From Cunninghamia lanceolata (lineage: Eukaryota > Streptophyta > Pinopsida > Cupressales > Cupressaceae), in contig BSBN01000850.1 in assembly GCA_027924645.1 (NCBI GenBank), positions 434,001 through 498,000 of the forward strand: DNA of 64,000 bases. The letters run 5' to 3'. Positions 22,746 through 32,752 of this stretch are shown here, one piece after another. The first letter of the stretch is position 1. Each line of letters begins with the position of its first letter. The position numbers were made by a program, and so were the translations under genes. Under the pieces are notes generated by a model. That model was not told the origin of the DNA. It did not search any database and saw only the letters and a program-made list of their open reading frames with translations.

Positions 22746-24089
22746 ATTAGGTATATTTCCTCTTGAGTGTAGGCTACAAGTTCACTTGTAGCAAGGTGAA
22801 GGTCACTTGTAGTGACCCTATATGAATTTTGTAATACTACAAGTACACTTACAACAACAAAAGTTCTTTAAGAATAGTGCTACAGACATTTATATAGCAA
22901 TTGCACGTGAATGGTAAGGTGTTGTAGGTGTGTCTCAACATGCTATAAATCATGTAGTGTAAGTATTTTGTGGGAATCATGATTGAGAGTGATTATATTG
23001 CTTTCAACAATGTTGTAAGTGTCAAGATAGGTGGACAACAAGTGTGTGTCTAAAGAATGGTTTGAATGTGTTTTAGTGGTGGTTTGGAATGCTATCATAT
23101 GGCATATGGGGTCTAATTATTTTCATTCATGTTTGTTGCAATTTAATTTGGCACATAACAACATTTGGGAAGTTGCTACAAGCAAGAGAAAATGAAGAGG
23201 CAATTTCGTCTCTTGTTAAGTGATAATATGACTTTGTCTTGGCCACAATAACCTTCTTAATAGGTAGAGTTGGTTAGGGAAATGATTGTGTAACTTCATG
23301 GTCAAGTTGTTCCTCTTCCTTTGAGTCATGAAAAAGGTTTCATTTTCCTCATGGTGGTTCTTTTTCCTCTTACCATGCAAGAAAGTCATTATGGATCATG
23401 CATTCAATGAGCCAGTTATGACCCACACTAGCTGTGTGGGCAAGCTATTGGATCTTGGTGGCAAAGTCTTGGTGGTTTCAAGGATGGCCATTGTCATCCA
23501 AGGTAATTTTTCACCTTCCTAGGGATCTCCATTGCAGAGCATGAATAGAGGGGATATAAGGTTGAGATGAAGACTAATGCAATGTTGGTTAGTACAAAGC
23601 TAGTGGGATAGTTAACTCAAGAAAATGTTTTCAGACTAGTTTGAAAAGGATAGAGAATGAAAGGTGCATGATTCTGCTATAAAGAAGTAGAATAGAGGGT
23701 TATGAGACTTGAATAGCATAACTACCATTAAAAGGCATTAAATTTCTTGTAGTGGCATTGAAAACTAGTAATCGGATGCTTGTAACATACCCTTCCTAGA
23801 GTTTTTGACACAATTGGGTTTTATTTAGAGGAAAGATGGTGCGGTGTATTTACTAAATTTTCATTTTGTTATTGACTTGAATTGTTAGGACAACTCGAGA
23901 ACTACCATTAAAAGGCATTAAATTTCTTGTAATGGCATTGAAAACTAGTAATGGGATGCTCGTAACATACCCTTTCTAGAGTTTTTCACACAATTGGGTG
24001 TTTTTTAGAGGAAAAATGGTGCTATGTGTATTTACTACATTTTTTTTTATTTGAATATTTCTTGTTGTTGTAACTTGATAGACCAATAA
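22746..24089. mobile_element. ~1.3-kb insertion splitting the LINE
   Basis: The LINE reading breaks off near 22745 and picks up again near 24090. The inserted stretch opens with two adjacent perfect hairpins (22774-22791 and 22801-22817) and carries a 180-bp tandem duplication (starts 23720 and 23900). No protein is recognised and no terminal inverted repeat was seen. Both boundaries are approximate. Confidence 0.4.
23720..24040 (+). repeat. Tandem duplication, period 180 bp
   Basis: Two copies of about 140 bp start at 23720 and 23900. Both contain ACTACCATTAAAAGGCATTA and ACAATTGGGT, with few differences. Confidence 0.85.
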
Positions 24090-25290
24090 TGTTGGGAGCA
24101 CTACGGCTATCAACCTAGTGGTTTATAGATTAGTCTTATAGAACCCAAATACTAATGTGGCTTATGTATAATTGCCCCCAATACCTAAGGTACATATCTC
24201 ATTGCGAGGTAGATTATTTAGGCCATTCATAGTAAGGCCCCTTGGAAAGTGTTGGCAAGACACCATATATCTAAGTTTTAACTACTTTTGGATCTTGGGC
24301 TTCATTCAACTAGAAGGACAAGGTTCTTATGGCTCCATACTTTAAAATATATGCTTCAACCCACTTACACAACATATAGAAATATTGACAAACAATTTCT
24401 CCCTAGCTAGAGTGATTTGATCAATCCTTGAGACATGGGATGAGTTTACCCACTTCCTCTATGTGGTGTAACCACATTATACAAGTGAACGAACAACCTC
24501 TAGCATTTCGTAAATAGATTTGTGGAAAACACCTCTTTAGAAAAGGAATTGAATCATTCAAAGACATATGGGACCTACTCAACCTCTATTGGAAGTCACA
24601 AAGTCAGCTAAAAATAGAGTTCAATACTTCTCCTTTGACATAAGATTTATCTCTAAAATAGCTACTCTAATTCACCCTTATCTCATAGTTAAGATGTTAA
24701 CTTTTTGTGAGTGCAATTTATTTAAGGATTGGAGGTGGGCAAATGGAAGTAAAATCAATGTTTTTCCTCTGAAACCTATTTATAGATTTATGCTACCCCC
24801 TCTTTAGTATGGCCCATAACTTAATGATAAATGGAATTGTTTCTTATCTAATATGAAGTGGACCAAACTGAGTGCCTTTCTTTGGAAATCCAAAGTTGAC
24901 TCTCAAGTCCATGTTATCGCCTAGAAGCTTCTTCACTTTAAACTCCCTATGAGAAACCGCAACAAATTCTTCACAACAACAAGTCCTTCTTTCCCATTCT
25001 ATAAGGAGTCCCTTAACTTTTTGGTTCTTCTCTTTTTCTTAGTTTGCCTAGTCCTCCATCTTGTTTGCCTTACTTATTGTCCTTGGTAGAAAGTTGTCAT
25101 GGAAAGTTACCTTCCTCAGGTTATTTGTCTATAAGAATAGTGTGTCTAAAGCTTGCAAACAAGTGATTATTCATTACATTTGGAAAGTTAGATATTTTGT
25201 TATTTTTTCAAATCCATTTAACCTTTAGAGGTTGACATTCTATCACTTACTCTAACCTATATTTTTAGATGGCAAATCTTGCTTATCTAT
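24090..25290 (+). pseudogene. L1-type LINE remnant, C-terminal part
   Basis: Broken frames read as the region after the RT in plant LINEs. KAPWKVLARH lies near 24225. A stretch at 24715-24810 contains DWRWANGSKINVFPL. WKSKVDSQVHVIA and KLLHFKLPMRNR follow near 24885-24955. This order matches the terminal zinc-finger/connection region of plant non-LTR ORF2 proteins. Frameshifts and stops are frequent. Together with 21110-22745 it is one element cut in two. Confidence 0.6.
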
Positions 25291-26084
25291 TGTAAGATAT
25301 GTTGAGGTCACATTTTAAACTTGCCAAACAAGCAAAGAACATACATGAGGAATTGAAAGTTTTGGGGAACAATCAAAGTGGATTGTCTAAGAAGCTTGAC
25401 AAGATAACCAGGGGTGCTAATGAATCGACAATATCTCCCAAGTAGGGAAGACTTAATAGAGTTAACTTCTAGTGTATAAAAGACATTCATCATATTGTCA
25501 TTTGTATGGCAGAATGTGTCAATATTGAAATTGATACCTCTATTGTTCAAGAATTTAAATGATAATTAGTTGTGACTTGCTACCTGCTAATGTATTTCTC
25601 TCAATTACTCCTATACTTTAATTTATGCTTTATTAAAATTATTAATACTAATTTCCTCTCATAAAACTATATTACAAGCTTTAAACATGTTCATAAAGTT
25701 GTTTGGTTAATGGAAGTTTCCTAAATGTTATCTTATTTAAATATTTTTTAGTTTAAAAAAAAATCACTTGAAAAGATGGTCTAAAAATTCTTGTTCTTCC
25801 TAATACTACCTCCATACCCAATGCTTAAAAATTCTTATATGCTTTATGAATCCTTTGGACTTCTCAAGTTCATTACATAAAAATGTCTCACTCTTACACC
25901 CTGGAAGCTCCCCTTCTTATAATCTGGGAACTCATGGCAGGGGAGCGCCTGGTATTTGCTTTGAAGCAGACGTAAGTTTAGCTTTGCAACGAGCTTAGAA
26001 AATTAGCAAATGGAGTCGAAATTCAATACTGAAAAGTGAAATGAATCCACTAACTTTAACATCATCCTTCACAGAAATAAATAA
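25291..26084. other. Upstream region of PPR gene 2
   Basis: AT-rich, with no coding stretch I can support. It presumably holds the promoter of PPR gene 2, but no specific element stands out. Confidence 0.4.
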
Positions 26085-26390
26085 ATGGCCATATTACCAC
26101 TTTTGAGGAGGAAGACGGTGATCCTGATGGTGTTTCATTGTCACTGTGGTGGTTCTAGATTTTATAACAATGCAGATTTCACGCGGTTCAGTATAATCAT
26201 AGCATGTCAATGCCAATCTCAAAGGAGGCGCCACACATTCTGCTCAATACCCAATATCCCCCACTATATCTTCGACTATTGCAGACCCGCATTGCCAAGA
26301 ATGCGATTTCCAAAGCTAAAGAAATCCCCTCTCTCATCACTTACAGGGGATTTGCTTTTGCTACAAGCCCAAAATTTCAAAATAACCTAA
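26085..26390 (+). promoter_or_regulatory. Upstream ORF overlapping the PPR gene 2 start
   Basis: An ATG at 26085 opens a 101-codon frame that overlaps the first 187 bases of the PPR frame out of phase. Its N terminus (MAILPLLRRKTVILMVFH) is basic and hydrophobic, like a mitochondrial presequence. Either it is an inhibitory upstream ORF, or an indel has separated a former targeting peptide from the PPR frame. The PPR frame itself has a stop at 26165-26167 and so cannot start earlier than that. Confidence 0.45.
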
Positions 26391-28969
26391 TCAAAATGTA
26401 TGACAAGTGCGGTAGTTTAGTAGATGCTCGTAAAGTCTTTGAAGAAATCACAGAAAGAGACATATCCTCATGGAATAACCTAATTGCAGCTTACAGAAGA
26501 CATGAGTGTCCTCACGAGGCATTGACACTGTTTCACCAAATGCAAAGAACAGGTTTCCAACCTGATAAGTTCACTTTTGCCAGCATACTCCCAGCCTGTG
26601 CCAAAACAAGAGCTTTGGATCAGGGTATGAACATCCATCAAAGCATAGTGGAAAAGGGTTTTTTGTCAAATGTTGTAGTTGCAACAGCCCTTGTAGACAT
26701 GTATGCAAAATGGGGTAGCATACACAAGGCACGTGAATTGTTTGATAGAATGCCAGAAAGAAATACGGTTTCGTGGAATTCGATGATTGCTGGATATGCA
26801 CAAAATGGTATTCTTGATGAAGCTTTGAGACTTTTCAAAGAAATGCCTCGACCAGATGTCATTTCATGGACTGCAATTGTTGCAGGATATGCACAAAATG
26901 GTGTTCTTGATGAGGCTTTAAAGCTTTTCAATGCAATGCCGCAAAGAAATGTGGTCTCATGGAATGCGATGATTGCAGGGTTTGCAAGAAATGGGGTTCT
27001 TGGTGAGGCTTTAAAGCTTTTCGAAGAAGCGCCTCAAAGAAATGTTGTTTCGTGGACTGCAATGGTTGCAGGATATGCTCAAAGTGGTGCTCTTGATGAG
27101 GCTTCAAGGCTTTTCAAAGAAATGCCTCAAAAAAATGTGGTCTCATGGACTGCAATGATTGCAGGATATGCACAAAATGGCTTTGTTGAAAAGGCCTTAG
27201 AAACTTTCAAGCAAATGCAATTGGCAGGTGTAGAGCCAAACTCCACAACCTTTGCGGGCATCCTCCCAGCCTGTGCTAAAATGGGAGCTTTGGAACAGGG
27301 TATAGACATCCATCAGAGCATAACAGAAAGGGGATTTTTGTCAGATGTTGTAGTTGCAAGTGCCCTGGTAGACATGTATGCAAAATGTGGAAGCATAGAC
27401 AAGGCACGTGAACTGTTTGACAACATGTCTCAAAGAAATGTGATCTCATGGAATGCGATGATTACAGGATATGCACAAAATGGGTTTGTTGAGAAGGCAT
27501 TAGAAGCTTTTAAGCAAATGCAATTGGCAGATGTAAAGCCAAACTCTACAACCTTTGCCAGCATCCTCCCAGCCTGTGCCAAAATGGGAGCCTTGGAACA
27601 GGGTATGGACATACATCAAATCATTATTGAAAAAGGATTTTTGTCAGATGTTGTAGTTGTGAATGCCCTAATAGACATGTATGCAAAATGTGGAAGCATT
27701 CACGAGGCGTATGAACTGTTTTCCAAAATGTCCCAAAGAAATGTCATCTCATGGAATGCCATGATTGCAGGATATGCACAAAATGGGTTTGTTGAAAAGG
27801 CACTGGAAACTTTTAAGGAAATGCAATCGGCAGATGTAAAGCCAGACTCCACAACCTTTGCCAGCATCCTCCCAGCCTGTGCCAAAATGGGAGCTTTGGA
27901 ACAGGGTATAGACATCCATCAAAGCATAATCGAAAGTGGATTCTTATCTGATTTTATAGTTGCAAGCGCCCTAGTAGACATGTATGCAAAATGTGGAAGC
28001 ATACAGAAGGCACGCAAGCTGTTTGACAAAATGCCTCAAAGAAATGTGATCTCATGGAATGCCATGATTGCAGGATATGCACAGAATGGATTTTGCAAGG
28101 ATGCTCTCAAACTCTTTGAACTAATGAAGCACTCTCAAACATATCCTGACGACGTAAGCTTTGCTTGTGTTCTATTTGCATGCAGCCATGCAGGTTTGCT
28201 GGATAAGGGCTGTACATACTTCAATCGCATGAGTAACCCTTATTGCATTACACCTACAGTTGATCATTATGTGTGCATGGTTGACCTTCTTGCCCGTGCT
28301 GGCTATCTTGAGGACACTCTAGGCTTTATAATTAAGATGCCAGTTAAACCTGTGGTGGTTGTGTGGACATGTTTTCTTGGTGCCTGTAGATCACATATGA
28401 ATATAGGGTTAGGAGTATTTACAGCAACTCTGCTCTTTGATTTGGATCCTAAAAACGCTGCAACTTATGTTCTTCTCTCAAATATGTATGCAGAAGTAGG
28501 CAGGTGGGTTGAGGTTCAAATGGTAAGGAGATTGATGAAAGATAGAGGAATTAGAAAGATGCCTGGATGTAGTTGGATTGAAGGTCAGAAAATGGTACAT
28601 GCTTTTTGTGTAGGTGACAGATCACACCCACAGACACAGGAGATCTATGCGAAGTTGGAGAAATTGTCTTGGGAGATGAAGTTAGCAGGGTATTTTCCAG
28701 ATTCAAGACATTCACTTAATGATGTGGAGGGGGAGGAAAAAGAATTATTTCTCTGCCACCATAGTGAGAAGTTGGCAATTGCATATGGTTTGTTAAACAT
28801 GCCTCCTGGAACAACTATTAGAGTTGTAAAGAACCTTCGGGTATGTGCTGATTGTCACACTGCAACAAAATTTATCTCCAAGATTGTTGGAAGACAAATT
28901 GTTGTGAGAGATGCAAACCGGTTCCATCATTTTAAACAAGGAAAATGTTCTTGCGGAGATTATTGGTGA
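26204..28969 (+). CDS. PLS-class pentatricopeptide repeat protein with DYW domain (copy 2)
   Basis: Intronless 921-codon paralogue of the gene at 14806. Order: N-terminal region (1-55, few acidic residues, a plausible organelle transit peptide), a first P-L-S triplet, a run of four consecutive 31-residue S-type motifs (DNA 26756-27127), three full P-L-S triplets, the terminal P2-L2-S2 block, E domain and DYW domain. PG box at 787-788, deaminase H-S-E at 853-855, C-A-D-C-H at 881-885, end GDYW. Expected role: sequence-specific C-to-U editing of an organellar transcript. It exceeds copy 1 by three S motifs and one 101-residue triplet, with copy 1 having 14 more N-terminal residues, which accounts exactly for the 180-residue difference. 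Catalytic residues are intact, so it is probably active. The start at 26204 is the first in-frame ATG after a stop. Confidence 0.94.
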   Translation: MSMPISKEAPHILLNTQYPPLYLRLLQTRIAKNAISKAKEIPSLITYRGFAFATSPKFQNNLIKMYDKCGSLVDARKVFEEITERDISSWNNLIAAYRRHECPHEALTLFHQMQRTGFQPDKFTFASILPACAKTRALDQGMNIHQSIVEKGFLSNVVVATALVDMYAKWGSIHKARELFDRMPERNTVSWNSMIAGYAQNGILDEALRLFKEMPRPDVISWTAIVAGYAQNGVLDEALKLFNAMPQRNVVSWNAMIAGFARNGVLGEALKLFEEAPQRNVVSWTAMVAGYAQSGALDEASRLFKEMPQKNVVSWTAMIAGYAQNGFVEKALETFKQMQLAGVEPNSTTFAGILPACAKMGALEQGIDIHQSITERGFLSDVVVASALVDMYAKCGSIDKARELFDNMSQRNVISWNAMITGYAQNGFVEKALEAFKQMQLADVKPNSTTFASILPACAKMGALEQGMDIHQIIIEKGFLSDVVVVNALIDMYAKCGSIHEAYELFSKMSQRNVISWNAMIAGYAQNGFVEKALETFKEMQSADVKPDSTTFASILPACAKMGALEQGIDIHQSIIESGFLSDFIVASALVDMYAKCGSIQKARKLFDKMPQRNVISWNAMIAGYAQNGFCKDALKLFELMKHSQTYPDDVSFACVLFACSHAGLLDKGCTYFNRMSNPYCITPTVDHYVCMVDLLARAGYLEDTLGFIIKMPVKPVVVVWTCFLGACRSHMNIGLGVFTATLLFDLDPKNAATYVLLSNMYAEVGRWVEVQMVRRLMKDRGIRKMPGCSWIEGQKMVHAFCVGDRSHPQTQEIYAKLEKLSWEMKLAGYFPDSRHSLNDVEGEEKELFLCHHSEKLAIAYGLLNMPPGTTIRVVKNLRVCADCHTATKFISKIVGRQIVVRDANRFHHFKQGKCSCGDYW

Positions 28970-30230
28970 TGCTAAATGAAGTAATCTGTAAAAATAGGCT
29001 TGTGCTGTAATAATGTGCACTGTATCAGGCCTGCGGCTATAAAGAAGGGACAAGGTTTTATTTTCAGTGACTAGAAAGTTTTCTTTCATTTTAATTCTTT
29101 CGGAGTATTTGGCAATCTATGCCATGCTATTGGATTCGTAAAATTAGATGCATAGTAGTACCACGCATAGATAGCTGCTTATATACACTGATGTGCTATT
29201 AATTAAAGGCCTGTTTTTTTTTATACCATTGATGTTTCATTGAATTGTTTCAGGAAACCTGCATGTCTGGAATGAAAAGCTGGAGGAGTACGTGGAGAAT
29301 GGGAAAAAGCAGAAGGAGAGGAACACGTCAAGTAAATGGAAAGATGATTGACAAGCAGGAAATTTGAGAGGAGGGCTTACAATCAACCCAACCTTGGGAG
29401 ATGACCAGGGAGAATATTTCTTGGTAGTTCTCAAAGACTTAACTCCATCCCTTGTCTTTTTGTATGTTCCTTTTGTCTAGATAAATTGTATTATCTTGTG
29501 CCTACGTTAGGTCGACCATTTGAGATTAAATTATGTAAATTTATATATGTTCGTGTAGATTTTGTCTCATTTATGGTTAGATATTTTAATGTTGCTCTAC
29601 AAACCTTTGCTTGGTGATAGAGCTAATAGATTTCTGAATTCACAGATAATTTATTTTAATTTGATTTCAATTTCATTGGGTTTTATTCAGAAATAAATTA
29701 TTATAATTTGTATATGTAGAAGTAAAAAAATTATAATTGTGTTTATATTGTAAATTGTATATATTTATGGCAATTGAAAAACTTGCATTATGAAGTTTAT
29801 AGATTGATGTTAAAGATCAAGGAATCAAATTTGTATTTGTAAAAATAAAATCACAATTTGCATTGTAATGGCACATACATGGTATTACAAAATTGTGCAT
29901 GATGAAGTTTATAAATTGATACTAATGAGAGGAGGGTCTCAAGGTGGTCAAAAGAGAGTTAAATACGATATAGCATAAGTATTTGTAATGAGAATAGGTT
30001 TAAAACAAGAGGAACTCAAAAGGATAAGGATCACAAGAACTTTAGAGAAACACAATGGGAGACATCTACAGGATTGAGAATACATTGCAATTACATTCAT
30101 AATATGGTCAAATTGGATACTTTATAAATGTGAGGCAAACCTAACATATACCAATACAAATTAAATTCTATTTGATAATATATGACTTAGATATTTCGCA
30201 TTAGTTTCATACCTAGCATAGGCTAGGGAA
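28970..30230 (+). repeat. 3' flank of PPR copy 2, paralogous to 17032-18740
   Basis: Matches the copy-1 flank in order, except that the ~565-bp insertion (17670-18235) is missing here. It shows that the duplication spanned at least 3.4 kb. Confidence 0.65.
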
Positions 30231-30997
30231 AATCAAATTCCTTATGCCCCAACTAAAGTTTGTTTACAATCCTTAACCACAACTACATTTTAAGACTTTT
30301 GAGTTTTCGTACTTGTTTAATGTCAAATTTTGATATTAGGGATTCAATTCATAATGTTTAAAGAATTAAAAGTCACATTAATAATTTTTGTTTAATCGAT
30401 TTAAAAATGTTGGAATGTTATCATAAGCATACATGTTTATCTACAACAAAGCAAGAAAAGATAATTAAAAAGAAAAATTCTAGAATAGTGATCTTTAATT
30501 CATCTAATCCAAATGCATTTCATAACTTTATGCTTAGAAGGAGCCAGAAATTTATAAGTCATTATATGTCTTTATGATGAGTGCATTCAATATTTGCAAT
30601 ATTAGAATACATTTTGTTATGAAAGTACTTATATTCTTATAGAAGGTAAATCACTTTGTAACTAACACTGATAGCATCACTTTGTACCTTATATTTTATG
30701 TATATGTTTGGAACATTTTAAAGGAAGCAACTCCATTATTATTAATCAAAGAATTACAAAATAATCATAAGCCATAGATTACATTACAAAAAGTGGGCGA
30801 TATGTTAGTAGGGTCCTTAAAATCATAGGATGTGTGTGCTACTACCAAAAAAAATTTTAATAAGAAAATTAATAAAATTCTAGCCTATAAGATAGCCAAT
30901 ATTTAGGTCATAAAATTCCTAATGCCACAAATATCTTGAAATGTCTACCAAGCACTCACAAGGTATATCACATAAAATATTAGCAACATAAGTTCAT
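30231..30997. other. No gene recognised
   Basis: AT-rich sequence up to the target-site duplication of the retroposon at 31016. Confidence 0.5.
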
Positions 30998-32752
30998 AAC
31001 AAAGCTTAATTAGAGAACAACGATGGGCTTTGGCAGGAATGTGATAATTTGAACGGCGATGGGCAGGATGCACCTGTGCTGGGGCCGATTGCTGGGCAGG
31101 ATTCCCCTGTGCAGAACGCAGAAGGACGGAATGACTATGCTGTGGGTGCTGATCGGGTGGGCTTGCCGGGGCATGAGCACTTGCATAGTGTAGAGGGCAC
31201 ACTGGGAGTGGACGTCGTGGCAGGTTTGGGTGTTGGTGTTCTTGACCATGCTGGATGTGCTACGATTAGGTTGTCCTCGATCTCTTGTCTTTCTCCAAAG
31301 TTTGCAATTGGTGCCCCTGGGTAGTCTTTTGGCTGCCCCTAGAAATCATTCCTTGACGATGTTAACAGCTCTGGATCTCAGGCCGTTCTTCACAATCAAG
31401 AGTTAGGCCATTGCCAGCTGCTCGCTCTACCCCTATGGTGGTGTGTGGTCCTAAGGTTTCAGAGAATCAGGAGTACTCCCTGAGCCACGGAGTGATCTGC
31501 AGGTTTAATGGGCTTTGGCCTTCTCTTCCGGATCTTCATTCTTGGGTCAGGAATTTGTGGAAACCTTTGGTAGAGTGTATAATTGAGTTTTATCCATGTG
31601 CTAGAGGTTTTTTCATAGCATCATTTGCCTCCACTCAAGAGCGAGACTTAGTGCTGGATGGTAGGGTTTGGTTGTGGGGTGAGCATTCGCTCTCCATCAA
31701 ACCTTGGGCTCGGTCTTTCAACCCTCTTACCAAGCCACTTAACATTAGACCAATATGGGTTCGACTGCTGAATCTCCCTCTTCAGTTTTGGGAGGATTCT
31801 TGCTATGAGGCCATCGACAACGCTATTGGTCGCTTCTTGAAGGTAGATTCTACTACCTCAGATATGGGGCATACTACAATTGCTCGAATCTTGGTTGATA
31901 TTGACATCTCCAAGCCCCTCCATGGAGATGTTGTACCGATGGTTGGGGAAAGGCCATGGATGCAACAACTTGACTATGAGGGCCTTCCTTTCAAGTGTAG
32001 AAGATGTTTTTCTATAGGTCACTTGGCCTCAGGTCGTCCTCACTCTCATTGCAAGAGTGCGTCAACTTGGTGGAAGAATGCACTCATGAATCACCTGACA
32101 ATTAGTGATTCTCCGAATGATGGCTCCTCCCAGAGAGACGACTCTTCCTAGGATGCTTTGCCTGTTCCCCCAACGATTCTTGAGGGTGTGGTGGTGGATA
32201 TGGCTACTGATTTGACCAATCAGGTGGCCCCTATGTCGGCTCCTTCTTTGGCTTCTGTTTGTGGCTAGGCTTCTTCTTCGTCTTTTTTGGCCACTCTGTT
32301 GGCTATGCCTGCTTCTAGGTTTGCATCTCTAGCCGCTTCTGGGCCCTCGGCTCCTCTTTTAGTCCAGTCCGCTGTGTGTCAAGATACGTCATTTCCTGAT
32401 TCTTCTTTTGCGCTGTCGGCTTCTCGCTCAGAGTGTGATCTCTCTTTGGTTGCGATTGTTGCCGACGATTTGGTTTCAGAGATTGATTGGGCTGTTGTTT
32501 AGAGAAAGAAGAAAGGCCTACCCAAATTTGTTGCTGCTTTGCGACAAAGGGTTAAGGGAGTTAGGTTTTTGCCCTCAGGCTCTATCGTTTATTTTTTGCA
32601 GCTTGGCTACTGTTTGTCTGCAGTTTCTGTACTGCTTTTGTGTTGTGCCTGGCCTGTTTTGGCCTATTTGTTCTACCTTGGGGGCCTTGTTTGTAAAGGG
32701 TTCAGCCCCTTGTAAGCTGCTTACCTTAATAAGAAACAAAGCTTAATTAGAG
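30998..32752 (+). mobile_element. ORF1-only LINE-like retroposon with 18-bp target-site duplication
   Basis: AACAAAGCTTAATTAGAG occurs exactly at 30998-31015 and 32735-32752, bracketing 1.72 kb of GC-richer DNA. The 3' end reads CTTACCTTAATAAG, followed at once by the repeat, so there is little or no poly(A). A long TSD with no LTRs or inverted repeats indicates target-primed reverse transcription by a LINE machinery. The interior encodes a DUF4283/zinc-knuckle protein but no endonuclease or RT, so it would depend on another LINE. Confidence 0.8.
31366..32718 (+). pseudogene. DUF4283 / CCHC zinc-knuckle protein (plant LINE ORF1-like)
   Basis: One reading frame runs from 31366 to about 32718, interrupted by TAG codons at 32149, 32266 and 32500. 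The first ATG is at 31435. The region from ICRFNGLWPSLPDLHSWV to KPLNIRPIWVRLLNLPLQFW matches the DUF4283 fold found in plant L1 ORF1 proteins and related host-like copies. It is followed by a degenerate zinc knuckle CRRCFSIGHLASGR, in which the last cysteine is replaced. The tail is Ser/Ala-rich. In L1 elements this protein binds the element RNA. An upstream open stretch in another frame (31049-31324, starting MNGDGQDAPVLG) may be the original N terminus, displaced by a frameshift. The stops mean it is unlikely to make full-length protein today. Confidence 0.7.
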
